The notes: generated by a model from the sequence alone, not told the origin. A stretch of DNA of 64,000 bases from VRUE01 sp963718775 (GCA_963718775.1 OY970377.1:2232001-2296000), one strand, 5' to 3'; counted from the stretch's first letter, positions 24,102 to 32,984 are shown. Made by a program: numbers and translations.

Positions 24102-24584
24102 TCAGCGTCGGCGTTTGGGTTTTTTTCGAGACGATGGCGACCGGGCAGCCTTCGAAGGCCTCTTTTTAGGCTTTACATCGTCCATGACGACAACCGCGAG
24201 AGGCACTCGACGAACTAGCTTGCCATCCAGCTCTACCTCCAAGTGATAGAGGCCATCGCGCACGGCAAAGGCGTGGATGTCAAGGGCGACAGGAAAGAAC
24301 TGCTCCTCACCGTCAGCCAGCTCTGGCGCCTCCTCCGGAGGAATCGCAGCCCCTCCGATGGGATCAACGTTCGGAACCCCTGCAGGTCCGATGAGAGTGA
24401 ACTTGAAGCGATGCTCTTTACGATCATCCCCAGCCTCGACCCGGAACCTCGCAAGGACGCTGAACGGAATCGGAGCAGGAAGCTCTGGGATTTCGTACCG
24501 GGTAAAGCCGGCACCGTGGACGTAGAACTTCCCGTCGGGCGGCGTACTGACCGCATCAGCGAAAAAGACCGCGTCAAGCTCCAC
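24102..24584 (-). CDS. DUF6941-like hypothetical protein
   Basis: This is a 160-aa protein starting MELDAVFFADAVSTPPDGKF, with a beta-rich core (PFSVLARFRVEAG, HRFKFTLIGPAG, LYHLEVELDGKLVRRVPLAV) and a very basic tail (KPKKRPSKAARSPSSRKKPK). The core resembles DUF6941 proteins of unknown function. GTG 24584 overlaps the preceding gene by 11 bp, so it is the last of a three-gene minus-strand operon. Confidence 0.65.
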   Translation of the reverse strand: MELDAVFFADAVSTPPDGKFYVHGAGFTRYEIPELPAPIPFSVLARFRVEAGDDRKEHRFKFTLIGPAGVPNVDPIGGAAIPPEEAPELADGEEQFFPVALDIHAFAVRDGLYHLEVELDGKLVRRVPLAVVVMDDVKPKKRPSKAARSPSSRKKPKRRR

Positions 24585-25089
24585 TGCTCGAGCCTTTCAG
24601 AAACTCGTCCCTAAAGAGCTCGCCAGGCTCCTTTCGGAAGCGCGCCAACGTCAAATGTAGGCGCAGAGCCTCCCATTGCCAGTCGGCTACCTGGGCGATT
24701 CGCTTGCAATCCGCCAAGATTGACGCTGGAATTGCCTGCTCTCTGGTCAATATCGCGACTTGGTGATCCAGGATTTGGCCATCTCCTTCTACGAAGAAGA
24801 AATCGTACATTTCGCCACGCTGAATCATCTCTACCTTGTCCTTGAAAGTCGATGCCGACTGCAGGGGCACCACCTGGACAACGGCCTTCCGCGCCGTGCT
24901 CGACCGTCCTAGCTCAAGCGCACGATCGTAGTCCTCACAGACGCACCCATGCGAGGACACGATGGCCCGCCCAGTGCTTTGCTTGGCTTTCCCGTCTTTC
25001 CACTTGACTAGGGGAACATCGGAGAAGACCTCGCCCTGGTCGAGTAGATGCTCTGGGTTCCGTTTTTTGAGCGCCCTGCGGGCCGACAC
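24574..25089 (-). CDS. Hypothetical protein of accessory operon
   Basis: This is a 171-aa protein that I do not recognise. It has a Lys-rich N-terminus (ALKKRNPEHLLDQGEVF), then DVPLVKWKDGKAKQSTGRAI and VSSHGCVCEDYDRAL, a small beta-barrel-like core, and a helical C-terminus (WQWEALRLHLTLARFRKEPG). A PemK/MazF-like barrel is conceivable but not supported by catalytic residues that I can identify. GTG start; it overlaps the DUF6941 gene and follows the 88-aa gene by 13 bp. Confidence 0.6.
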   Translation of the reverse strand: MSARRALKKRNPEHLLDQGEVFSDVPLVKWKDGKAKQSTGRAIVSSHGCVCEDYDRALELGRSSTARKAVVQVVPLQSASTFKDKVEMIQRGEMYDFFFVEGDGQILDHQVAILTREQAIPASILADCKRIAQVADWQWEALRLHLTLARFRKEPGELFRDEFLKGSSSGA

Positions 25090-25102
25090 AACAGCGGGCG
25101 AA

Positions 25103-25369
25103 TCAGTCCTCGTCGATTAGGTCGAGGACATCCAAGCGATCGGAGATCGTTTTCTTGGAGTCGGCTCGCGGTGTTGGAGTCACCTTCACGCTGGCGTAGT
25201 TGATTCCAGAGGGCCGGATCTTTGAGTCTGCAGCACCTTCGGTCTGAGCGGCCATGTCGTTAGCCTTGATCACGAGCTTGAAGGCCGGGACAGCGCGGGT
25301 ATGCGGCGATGACCCCGCCTCGTGCGTCTTGGACCTTCGACCCTGTTCGGTGCCTGCATGCACAACCAT
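25103..25369 (-). CDS. Small hypothetical protein of accessory operon
   Basis: This is an 88-aa protein with a polar N-terminus, an apolar strand (AVPAFKLVIKANDMAA) and an acidic end (SDRLDVLDLIDED). GAGGAG ends six bases before ATG 25369, which decides this start over the ATG at 25375 that touches the site. First gene of the minus-strand unknown operon. No family recognised. Confidence 0.5.
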   Translation of the reverse strand: MVVHAGTEQGRRSKTHEAGSSPHTRAVPAFKLVIKANDMAAQTEGAADSKIRPSGINYASVKVTPTPRADSKKTISDRLDVLDLIDED

Positions 25370-25691
25370 CGGCATCTCCTCGCCCTAGCTTGACCGCTGG
25401 CTCGGTTTCGGAACTGACAAGTATCCTATACCCCGGTTCTAAAGCTTGGATATGCCCGTGGATCTCGGATCCCGACGCTTTGGGCGACAACGCCTGGAGC
25501 TACAGCTTGCAACTCCCCCCGGGAGCAGAGGCAGAGACGAGAGAGGCCCAGTTCCCGAACCTCCCCGCCGTATTGGCCTTGCTGATCCTTCGGGATCGAG
25601 GAGGAGGCTAGGCGAGGAAAGGCCGGGAGATCGATGGCGATTCAGGATCAATTTCAAACTGACCCACCGCCGTCTGCGAGAATCGCCTTGC
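25370..25691. other. Intergenic region without a supported gene
   Basis: This 322-bp stretch holds the promoter of the minus-strand accessory operon on its left and of degV on its right. The degV frame is open through it but not protein-like. A five-bp stem with a TTCG loop lies at 25584-25597. I see no tRNA or known ncRNA. It marks the edge of the accessory patch. Confidence 0.5.
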
Positions 25692-26567
25692 TTGAGTTCT
25701 CCCTCCCAAACAGCGGTCGTTTGCGACACAACGGCCTATCTTCCGAGCGAGCTGGTCGAGGCGCGCGGGATCCAGCAGATCAGCCTCTACGTGGCGGTCG
25801 ACGGGCACCAGGAGCGCGAGGCAGAGATCGCGGACTACGCGGGGTTCTACGAGCGCCTGCGGGCCTCCGAGGGGGGCGCGACGACCTCGCAGCCCTCGAT
25901 CGGGGACTTCATCTCGGTCTATGAGCCCTTGCTCGACGCGGGACGCGAGATCGTCTCGATCCACATCTCCTCGGGCATCTCCGGCACCTTCGAAGCGGCG
26001 GGCCAGGCGCGCGAGCGTCTCATCGCCGAGGGCAAGGGGGGGGAGCGCATCCAGCTCTTCGACTCGCGCTCGGCCGCCGGGGGGATGGGGCTATCGACGT
26101 TGGCGGCCTCAGCCGCTGCTGCAGCGGGCGGCGATGGTGATGCGGTCCTCGCGCGCGCCCAGCGGGCGCGCGAGGAGCTGAAAATGTGGTTCGCGATCGA
26201 CACGCTCGAGTACCTGCGGCGCGGCGGACGGATCGGTGGCGCCCGCGCCTGGATCGGCTCGGCGCTGAAGATCAAGCCGATCCTCACCCTCGAGGAGGAG
26301 ATCACTCCGGTCGAGCGCGTGCGCACCCGCGCCCGCTCGATCGAGCGCCTGCGTGATTACGCCCGCCAGCGCCACGAGTCCGGCCTCGACGCCTGGGTCG
26401 TCCAGCACATCCAGGACCCCGAGACCGCCAACGGCCTGATCGAAGACTGCTACGAGATCTTCGGTTGCGAGCCCGCCTTCACTTCGGAGATCGGCGCCGT
26501 GCTCGGCGCCCACGTCGGCCCTGGCCTGCTCGGCGTCGGCTCGGTCTCCAAAGACGTGCTGAGCTGA
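25692..26567 (+). CDS. DegV family fatty-acid-binding protein
   Basis: This is a 291-aa DegV (FakB-like) protein of standard length. Family marks: TAVVCDTTAYLPSELVE at the N-terminus, TTSQPSIGDFISVYEPL with the lipid-head-binding TSQPS, VSIHISSGISGTFEAAG, and IDTLEYLRRGGRIGG. DegV proteins bind long-chain fatty acids, in Firmicutes for the FakA kinase; no fakA is present here. The TTG start at 25692 gives the conserved N-terminus; its ribosome site is weak. Confidence 0.88.
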   Translation: MSSPSQTAVVCDTTAYLPSELVEARGIQQISLYVAVDGHQEREAEIADYAGFYERLRASEGGATTSQPSIGDFISVYEPLLDAGREIVSIHISSGISGTFEAAGQARERLIAEGKGGERIQLFDSRSAAGGMGLSTLAASAAAAAGGDGDAVLARAQRAREELKMWFAIDTLEYLRRGGRIGGARAWIGSALKIKPILTLEEEITPVERVRTRARSIERLRDYARQRHESGLDAWVVQHIQDPETANGLIEDCYEIFGCEPAFTSEIGAVLGAHVGPGLLGVGSVSKDVLS

Positions 26568-26579
26568 GCGGCTGCGGCG

Positions 26580-27986
26580 CTAGCCGGAGATGCGCTCGCC
26601 GATGGTCTCGAGCATCTCCTCGACCCTGACGAACTTGACGCGGGGGCGGCCGTGGGGCTCGCCGCGGCCGACCTCGGCCTGGTCGATCGCCTGCCAGTCC
26701 TCGAAGCTGACGTAGCGGATGCCGCGCTCGGCGAGGAGCGTCTCGATGGCGGCCGGGTCAGGGTTCTCGGGGCTGAGCAGCGTCTGCTCTCCGATGTCGG
26801 CAAGCAGGTGCTGAACCGTCTCCAGCGCGTCCTTCTTGTTGGTGCCGATCACGCCGGAGGGGCCGCGCTTGATCCAGCCCGCCGTGTAGTGGCCGACCTT
26901 GTGCCCGGAGTCGTGGGAGTCGAGCACGCGGCCGCCCTCGTTGAGGATCAGGCCGCGCTTGTCGTCGAAGGGCACGCCGTTGATCGGGATGCCGGTGTAG
27001 CCGACCGAGCGCAACACCAAGCCGCACTCGAGCTCTTCGCGCTCGCCGGTGTCCTTGGCGCGCAGGGAGCCGCCTTCCTCGACCAGCTCGTTGCGGCCGA
27101 TGACGATCTTCTCGACCTTGCCGTCGCCCTTGATCTCGACCGGCGAAGCGAGGAAGCGCAGGACGACCCGCTGGTGCTTGCCCTCCGGCGTGCGCTGGGA
27201 GAACTCGCGCAGCGTCTCGACGTTGACCCGCGTCGTCTTGTCGACCTCGTCGGACTCGAGGAAGGCGGCGCTGGCGGGGTCGAGCTCGACGTCGGCGGGG
27301 TCGACGATGACGTCGGCGTCCTCCATCTCACCCAGCTCCCTGATCTCCGGGTTGGTGAAGGCGGCCTGGACCGGCCCGCGGCGGCCGAGCACGACGATCT
27401 CGCGGATCTTCTTCGCGTCGAGCAGCTCGATCGCGTGGTCGGCGGTGTCGGTCTGGCGCAGCTCGTGGTCGGTCAGGGCCAGCATGCGGGCGACGTCCAT
27501 CGCCACGTTGCCGTTGCCGATCACCACCGCCCGCTCGCAGGAGAGGTCGAACTCGTCGTCGGCGTAGTCGGGGTGGGCGTTGTACCAACCGACGAAAGCG
27601 GTGGCAGCGTGGCTTCCGGGCAGCTCTTCGCCGGCGATGCCGAGCTGGCGGTCGGTCTCGCAGCCGACCGTGAAGACGATCGCGTGGTAGTGCCGTTCGA
27701 GATCCTCGACCTCGATGTCGTGGCCGACCTTGACGTTGCCGAAGAAGCGGAAGCCCTCGCGGGCGGCGGTTTTTTCGTAGACCCGGATTACCGACTTGAT
27801 CTTCGGATGATCGGGGGCGACGCCGCCGCGGACGAGGCCGAAGGGGGTGGGGAGGCGGTCGAAGAGGTCGACCTGCGCGTGCGTGTCGGCGTCTTTGAGG
27901 ATGTGCTCGGCGGCGTAGAAGCCGGAGGGTCCGGCGCCGACGATGGCGATGCGGACGGGGCTCTCAGGGGTTCCGATCTTGGTCAT
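26580..27986 (-). CDS. fprA: Ferredoxin-NADP(+) reductase, FprA/adrenodoxin-reductase type
   Basis: This is a 468-aa flavoprotein. FAD motif VGAGPSGFYAAEHIL at the N-terminus, FGLVRGGVAPDHPKIK, NADPH motif VVIGNGNVAMDVARML near residue 165, and C-terminal YTAGWIKRGPSGVIGTNKKD are those of the FprA/adrenodoxin reductase family. It passes electrons between NADPH and ferredoxin, for example for P450s or Fe-S assembly. It is convergent with degV; hemQ lies upstream on the same strand with a 94-bp gap. Confidence 0.95.
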   Translation of the reverse strand: MTKIGTPESPVRIAIVGAGPSGFYAAEHILKDADTHAQVDLFDRLPTPFGLVRGGVAPDHPKIKSVIRVYEKTAAREGFRFFGNVKVGHDIEVEDLERHYHAIVFTVGCETDRQLGIAGEELPGSHAATAFVGWYNAHPDYADDEFDLSCERAVVIGNGNVAMDVARMLALTDHELRQTDTADHAIELLDAKKIREIVVLGRRGPVQAAFTNPEIRELGEMEDADVIVDPADVELDPASAAFLESDEVDKTTRVNVETLREFSQRTPEGKHQRVVLRFLASPVEIKGDGKVEKIVIGRNELVEEGGSLRAKDTGEREELECGLVLRSVGYTGIPINGVPFDDKRGLILNEGGRVLDSHDSGHKVGHYTAGWIKRGPSGVIGTNKKDALETVQHLLADIGEQTLLSPENPDPAAIETLLAERGIRYVSFEDWQAIDQAEVGRGEPHGRPRVKFVRVEEMLETIGERISG

Positions 27987-28080
27987 TGGTCTCTCTGCGT
28001 GGCGTCGCGGGTGTACGGATCGGGTGCATAAACGTTCAGATTAGGGGCGCGAAAGAATAGGGAACAGCTGTGCCGCGCGG

Positions 28081-28776
28081 TCATGCCCCGGCGGCGACGG
28101 CGCTGGAGACGCCGTCGAGCGCGTCGAGCGCCTTGCCCAGCGAGAGCGCCACGCAGGTGAAGATCGGCGTCTCGCGCTCCGTGTACTCGCTCGACTCGGT
28201 CGGGCGCAGCTCCTGGACCAGGTCGAGGAACATCCCCGGGTCGTCGCCCTCGAACGAGACGACGAACTCCTGGTCGTCGAGGCCGAAGGAGTAGGCCGTG
28301 TTGATCGTGATCTCCGGGTACTTGCGGCCGACCTCGATGTGGCTTTTCATGATCCGCCCGCGCTCCTCCGGCGGCAGCCCGTACCAGCGCCGCTGCTTGA
28401 CCATCGGGTAGAGGAAGAGGTACTTGCGCTCGGAGACGCAGATCTCCGGCCGAGCCTGCTCGTCCGAGTAGGGCGAGCGCTTGGTCATCGCCAGGAACGA
28501 GTAGGGAGTCTCGGCCCACTTGGCCAGGCCGCTCTGGCCGAGTACGACGTGGAAAGTGTGCAGGTCATCGAGGTTGGGACTTTGGCTGAGCAGGACCAGA
28601 TCGACGTCGCCGCGCGTTCCTATGGTTGAGTAGGCGCGCAACGAGCGGTCAAGGGCGAAGTCCTCGCAGGCGGCGAGGAACTCCTGCTTGTCGGCTGCTC
28701 GCAGCTCGGCGTCGCGGCGGCGCCAGGCGGGATCGATCTTGAACATCGTGAACTTGGCAAAAGTGCGGTCGGCCAT
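28081..28776 (-). CDS. hemQ: HemQ-type coproheme decarboxylase
   Basis: This is a 231-aa chlorite-dismutase-family protein. YPMVKQRRWYGLPPEERGRI (with the HemQ active-site Tyr), the proximal heme-ligand His in MKSHIEVGRKYPEI, and AYSFGLDDQEFVVSFEGDDP match actinobacterial HemQ, which converts coproheme III to heme b. ATG 28776 gives the usual N-terminus; the frame is open upstream but antisense to the neighbour. It is divergent from the membrane protein at 28763. Confidence 0.92.
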   Translation of the reverse strand: MADRTFAKFTMFKIDPAWRRRDAELRAADKQEFLAACEDFALDRSLRAYSTIGTRGDVDLVLLSQSPNLDDLHTFHVVLGQSGLAKWAETPYSFLAMTKRSPYSDEQARPEICVSERKYLFLYPMVKQRRWYGLPPEERGRIMKSHIEVGRKYPEITINTAYSFGLDDQEFVVSFEGDDPGMFLDLVQELRPTESSEYTERETPIFTCVALSLGKALDALDGVSSAVAAGA

Positions 28777-30622
28777 TTGGGTCACGATAGCTATTGCTCT
28801 TGGGGTTGTGTCAGGGGTCGGACAGGGGGCTCCGCTTAACTTTTTCGATGAAGCGGATGCAGCGGCCCCCAAGCCGCTCGACGAAAAAGTACAAGACGCT
28901 TCACCCCCTGTCCGACCCCTGAAAGCCGGCGCGAATGCCGCCTCGACCCGCGTGACCGTCGTGCTGGTGCCAAGGGGCACTTCGGTGGAGGAGCTTGTGA
29001 AGGCTGGGATGTCGCCCGGGCTTCTCAGCGCTGGGTTGGGCAGCGTGCCGGCGGCGCAGACGTATTTGGATATCTCGCAGGGGAATCGGGTCTTCGATTC
29101 GCTCTATGACTCCGCTCTGCCGCCGGAGGTCGGTGGGGGAATCTGCGGCCCCCGCTACTCCAAGGCTGTGGTCGAGCGGGCGGAATCGGCGCCCGCCGAC
29201 ATCGTTCCGGGGCTACTGGCGACGACGCTGCGCGGAGCGGGGGAGGGCTGCGAGGTTCGTGACCTGCGGCTGCGGCAGCTTGGGGCTCTCGTCGGCGGGC
29301 TGCGAGGCGACGACCTGGTCATCGCGATCGAGCGTGCGCCGCCGGCTACGAACGGGGCGCTGACGATCGGGATCGCCGGCCGGGGGTTCGACGGCAATCT
29401 GACCTCGGACAGCACCCGCACGGATGGGTACGTGCTTTCGACCGACATCGGGCCGACGGTCTTGAGCCGATTTGGGATCGCTGTGCCGTCGCAGATGTCT
29501 GGTCAGTCGATCCGCTCGGAGGGCGATGTCGACGTGGCGGCCTTGGAGTCGCTCGGCGCGCGCATGTCGGTGATCTCGGAGCGGCGCGGCCCGGTGATCG
29601 GGATCAGCCTGCTGGTCTGGCTGCTTGCCCTGGGGCTGACCCTGGCTGTGACCCGCGGCCCGGCGGCCCGATTCGTGGTCAAGCTCGTCGGGCTCAGCAT
29701 CGTCTTCTTGCCGCTGGTGCTGCTGGCGGGCGCTGCGCTCGAACCCGGCCAGTCGGTTGAACAGCTGCTGGTGCTGCTGGGCGCCCCGCTGCTGGCGCTG
29801 CTCAGTGTCGCGATGCTGAGCGACTACCGGGCGCTTGCAGTGGCGTCCGGCCTCGTCGTGGTCGCCTATGCGGTCGACGTGATCGCCGGCTCGCCGCTCA
29901 CCTCCCTCTCGCTTCTGGGGCCGAACCCAGGGCTCGGGGTGCGCTTCTACGGGATCGGCAACGAGCTGGAGGCTATCCTTGCAGTGCTGACAGTCGCAGG
30001 AACCGGGGCGTGGCTCGCGGGGTTCGCCCCGCGAGCCCCCCGGTCCTCCGGCGCTGTGGCATTCCTCGCTGTTGGCTTGTCCTTCGCTGCGGTATTCGCC
30101 GCAGGGCGCTTCGGCGCTGACGTCGGCGCGGCCATCGTTTTGCCGATAGGGGCCGCGATCGCCGCTTCTTGGGTCGCGACCCCGCGACGACACGCGGCCC
30201 TCTTCATCATCGCGGTTCCACTCGCGATGGTCGCGCTCGTCGCCTTCATCGACCTCGTCTCGGGCGCCAATGCGCACCTGACTCGCTCCGTTCTCGATGC
30301 CGGCGGGCTGGGCGACCTCGCCGATGTCGCCCAACGCCGCCTGCAGCTCTCCGCGCATAGCTTCGGGCGCCCGGTCGTCCTTTTCTTCCTGCCGTTGATC
30401 GCCGCGATCGCGGTGCTCGCAATCGCCCGGCGAGACCGTCTCTGGCTTTTGCTGGAAAATTTTCCAGCAATGCGGGCCGGCCTCCTCGGGGCGCTCGCCG
30501 CGACCGTCGCCGGCACCCTTGCCAACGACTCGGGTGCGTTGCTGCTGGAGATCGGCACCGCCTATCTGCTGGTCTTCGTCGCCTTTGCCTGGGCTGAGAG
30601 CCCGCCCGCGGCTGGCGCGTAG
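28763..30622 (+). CDS. Polytopic membrane protein with extracytoplasmic N-domain
   Basis: This is a ~619-aa protein. A ~230-aa N-terminal domain (TRVTVVLVPRGTSVEELVKA ... GYVLSTDIGPTVLSRFGI) looks like a sulfatase/phosphodiesterase-like fold. About nine to ten transmembrane helices follow from ISLLVWLLALGLTLAV onward, with a conserved-looking RFYGIGNELEAIL between them. The start is uncertain: GTG 28763 gives a signal-like helix (RSAIWVTIAIALGVVSG) but overlaps hemQ by 14 bp; GTG 28808 and GTG 28952 are alternatives. The early coding region is a 112-bp palindromic element read in frame. Confidence 0.7.
   Translation: MRSAIWVTIAIALGVVSGVGQGAPLNFFDEADAAAPKPLDEKVQDASPPVRPLKAGANAASTRVTVVLVPRGTSVEELVKAGMSPGLLSAGLGSVPAAQTYLDISQGNRVFDSLYDSALPPEVGGGICGPRYSKAVVERAESAPADIVPGLLATTLRGAGEGCEVRDLRLRQLGALVGGLRGDDLVIAIERAPPATNGALTIGIAGRGFDGNLTSDSTRTDGYVLSTDIGPTVLSRFGIAVPSQMSGQSIRSEGDVDVAALESLGARMSVISERRGPVIGISLLVWLLALGLTLAVTRGPAARFVVKLVGLSIVFLPLVLLAGAALEPGQSVEQLLVLLGAPLLALLSVAMLSDYRALAVASGLVVVAYAVDVIAGSPLTSLSLLGPNPGLGVRFYGIGNELEAILAVLTVAGTGAWLAGFAPRAPRSSGAVAFLAVGLSFAAVFAAGRFGADVGAAIVLPIGAAIAASWVATPRRHAALFIIAVPLAMVALVAFIDLVSGANAHLTRSVLDAGGLGDLADVAQRRLQLSAHSFGRPVVLFFLPLIAAIAVLAIARRDRLWLLLENFPAMRAGLLGALAATVAGTLANDSGALLLEIGTAYLLVFVAFAWAESPPAAGA
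28811..28922. mobile_element. 112-bp MITE/REP-like palindromic element
   Basis: Perfect 19-bp terminal inverted repeats TCAGGGGTCGGACAGGGGG (28811-28829) and its complement (28904-28922) enclose a second pair ACTTTTTCG/CGAAAAAGT (28839-28847, 28882-28890) and an inner AGCGGC/GCCGCT hairpin. No coding capacity of its own and no clear target duplication. The nested symmetry fits a non-autonomous mobile or REP-type element, here inside the 5' part of a membrane-protein gene. Confidence 0.7.
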
Positions 30623-30656
30623 TCCCCTCTGGGTGATCCTCTACCCTTAGCCATTC

Positions 30657-32984
30657 GTGCGAATTGCACTTGTCTCGCCATATTCCTGGAGCTATCAGGG
30701 CGGCGTGAACAGGCACATCGAGGCGCTTGCAGAGGAGTTCCTCGGTCGTGGCCATCACGTCCGTGTGCTCGCGCCATTCGATCCGCCCGGCCGTCTCAGC
30801 CGAGCGCTGCACCGTGCCGCGCCCGAGTCCCGCGAGGCTCCCGACTATCTGATCCCGCTCGGTCGCACTGCGGGCTTCCCTTCCAACGGCGCGATATCCA
30901 ACCTGGCGCCGTTCCCGGCCGGCGGGGTCGTCGCGCCGCGGCGCGAGCTGCGCCAGGGGCGCTTTGACATCGTCCACATCCACGAGCCGGTCGTTCCGCT
31001 GGTCGGCTGGAACGCGGCGCTCGGCGCCGAGGCTTCGGCTGTCGGCACCTTCCACGCCTACTCGACCAGGGCGGTCCCCAACCACCTCGCGACGGCGCTC
31101 GGCGCTCGCCGGGTCTTCAACCGGCTTTCGGCGCGGATAGCGGTTTCCGAGGCTGCCGCCTGGACCGGGCGACGCTGGTACGGCGGTCACTACGAGGTCA
31201 TTCCCAACGGGGTCGACGTCACCGTGGCGCCAAGCGGGCCAAAGCCGGCGGGGAAGGAGCTGCGCGTGCTCTTTGTTGGCCGCCCCGAGGAGCGCAAGGG
31301 CCTGCCGGTCCTGCTCGCTGCCTTCGGCGCCCTGGTCGAGCATGTCCCCAGCCGCCTCACTGTGATCGGCGCCGAGCGTGAGGACGTGCTCCGCTACCTC
31401 GCTGATCCCGAGACGATGAACTGGATCGACGTTCGTGGCCGGGTGTCTGGCCAGGCCCTGCATGGCGCTCTGCACGAGGCCGACGTGCTCTGCGCGCCGT
31501 CGCTCTCCGGCGAGAGCTTCGGCATGGTCCTCACCGAGGCCTTCGCCGCCGGCACGCCGGTGATCGCCTCTGCGATAGCGGGCTACAGCGACGTGGTCAG
31601 CGACGGCGTCGACGGCGTGCTGGTCCCACCAGGGGATCCGCAGCGTCTCGCCGAGGAGCTGCAGCGTGCCCACCACGAGCCCGAGCGGCTGGCGGCGATG
31701 GGTGAGGCAGCACGGCGCAGCGCCGAGCGCTACGCCTGGCCGCACGTCGCCGATCGGGTCACGGCGGTTTACGAGCGAGCGATCGAGGCGCCTGAGCCGC
31801 AAGGGGCGCTCGAGCGCGCCGCTCACTGGGCCGGCGTGCGGCCTGCCGACGGGATGCCGCCGCGCCCGCCGCAGCGGCTGCCCTCGCTCGATCCGGCCCC
31901 CGCTGTTCCCGGCAAGCGCAAGCGCAAGATCGCCCGCCGCGTCGGACTCGCCGCCGCCGGGATCACCGGCGTCGGGCTGACGGCGCTGGCGGCGCAGAAG
32001 ATCGGCGTCGACAACGTGGTCAAGAGCATCGTCCGTTCCGATCTCAGCTGGGTCCTCGTCGCCTGCGCCCTGATGGCGCTTTCACTCTTCTTCCGCGCGG
32101 CTTCCTGGTACTGGATCGTGCGGGCGGCGCTGCCGCTGCGCTCGGTGCGCCGGCGCGACGTCACCTCGGCGACGATGATCGGGGTGCTGATGTCGGCGAC
32201 CCTTCCCGCTCGCCTCGGCGAGCCGGCGAGGGCGATGTCGCTGGCGCGGCGGATCGGTCGCATGCGCGAGACCTTCCCGGTGCTGCTCGGCACCCTGGTC
32301 TCGCAGACGGTGCTCAACATCGTCGCATTGGCGTTGCTCGGAGTGATCATTGTGACCTCCACCGACCTCTTCCACTCCAGCACTCAGAAGCTCTTCGCCT
32401 TCAGCTTCGTGCCGCTGCTCCTCCTCCTGGTCGTCTTGCTCGGCCCGCCGTTGATGCGGCGCAACGGGAATGGTCGTCTCGCTCGGCTCGGTACGGCGTT
32501 GCACGCGGCGCTGCTGCAGGTGCGGGCTGGGCTGAAGGTCTTCCGCGACCCTCGCCGCGGCACTGCGGCCGCCGCCGCGCAACTCGCGGCCTGGGCGATT
32601 CAGCTCGCCGCCTGCTGGGCGCTGCTCGCCGCCCTGGGACTGAGCGGAGAGGCGGGTATCGGCGCTGCTGCTGCGGTCCTCTTCGCGGTCAATGTAACCG
32701 CCGTCGTGCCGGCGACGCCTTCCAACATCGGCGTCTTCCAGCTCGCCGTGATCAGCGTCCTGCACACCGGCTTCGGCATCAGCACCGCCGACGGCCTTGC
32801 CTACGGCGTCATCCTGCAGGCCGTTGAGATCGCCACCGCGGTCGCGCTCGGCTTGCCGGCCCTCGTCCGCGAAGGCCTTACCTGGAGCGACCTGCGTGTC
32901 CAGGCACTCTCCAGCACACCAGTGCGGTTGAGCCCGAAGCCGGCGCCGCGCGACCGCGGCTCCCGTGAAGGCATCCGCGCCTAG
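30657..32984 (+). CDS. GT4 glycosyltransferase fused to LPG-synthase-type (UPF0104) flippase domain
   Basis: This is a 775-aa fusion. Residues 1-380 are a GT-B family 4 glycosyltransferase of the PimA/PimC sort: SPYSWSYQGGVNRHIEALAE, HIHEPVVPLVGWNA, VIPNGVDV, GRPEERKGLPVLLAA, and the donor-site SLSGESFGMVLTEAFAAGTP. After a Pro-rich, basic linker, residues ~430-750 hold about eight membrane helices of the lysylphosphatidylglycerol-synthase transmembrane (UPF0104) family (TLPARLGEPARAMSLARRIG, VPATPSNIGVFQLAVISVL). It probably glycosylates a lipid and helps move it across the membrane. GTG 30657 start; 34 bp after the membrane protein. Confidence 0.92.
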   Translation: MRIALVSPYSWSYQGGVNRHIEALAEEFLGRGHHVRVLAPFDPPGRLSRALHRAAPESREAPDYLIPLGRTAGFPSNGAISNLAPFPAGGVVAPRRELRQGRFDIVHIHEPVVPLVGWNAALGAEASAVGTFHAYSTRAVPNHLATALGARRVFNRLSARIAVSEAAAWTGRRWYGGHYEVIPNGVDVTVAPSGPKPAGKELRVLFVGRPEERKGLPVLLAAFGALVEHVPSRLTVIGAEREDVLRYLADPETMNWIDVRGRVSGQALHGALHEADVLCAPSLSGESFGMVLTEAFAAGTPVIASAIAGYSDVVSDGVDGVLVPPGDPQRLAEELQRAHHEPERLAAMGEAARRSAERYAWPHVADRVTAVYERAIEAPEPQGALERAAHWAGVRPADGMPPRPPQRLPSLDPAPAVPGKRKRKIARRVGLAAAGITGVGLTALAAQKIGVDNVVKSIVRSDLSWVLVACALMALSLFFRAASWYWIVRAALPLRSVRRRDVTSATMIGVLMSATLPARLGEPARAMSLARRIGRMRETFPVLLGTLVSQTVLNIVALALLGVIIVTSTDLFHSSTQKLFAFSFVPLLLLLVVLLGPPLMRRNGNGRLARLGTALHAALLQVRAGLKVFRDPRRGTAAAAAQLAAWAIQLAACWALLAALGLSGEAGIGAAAAVLFAVNVTAVVPATPSNIGVFQLAVISVLHTGFGISTADGLAYGVILQAVEIATAVALGLPALVREGLTWSDLRVQALSSTPVRLSPKPAPRDRGSREGIRA

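Noticed and set aside
25584..25597. GATCC-TTCG-GGATC tetraloop hairpin in the degV upstream region
   Set aside because: Only a five-base-pair stem with no T-run or relation to a start codon; too little to call a regulatory RNA.
25600..25640. GAGGAAAGGCCGGG, resembling the RNase P RNA core GAGGAAAGTCCGGGC
   Set aside because: One core base differs, there is no matching 3' core, and the region runs into the degV coding sequence within ~60 bases.
26652..28031. A 459-codon open frame on the plus strand across fprA
   Set aside because: Antisense shadow of a strongly supported flavoprotein; its Val/Asp/Leu-rich translation has no family signature.
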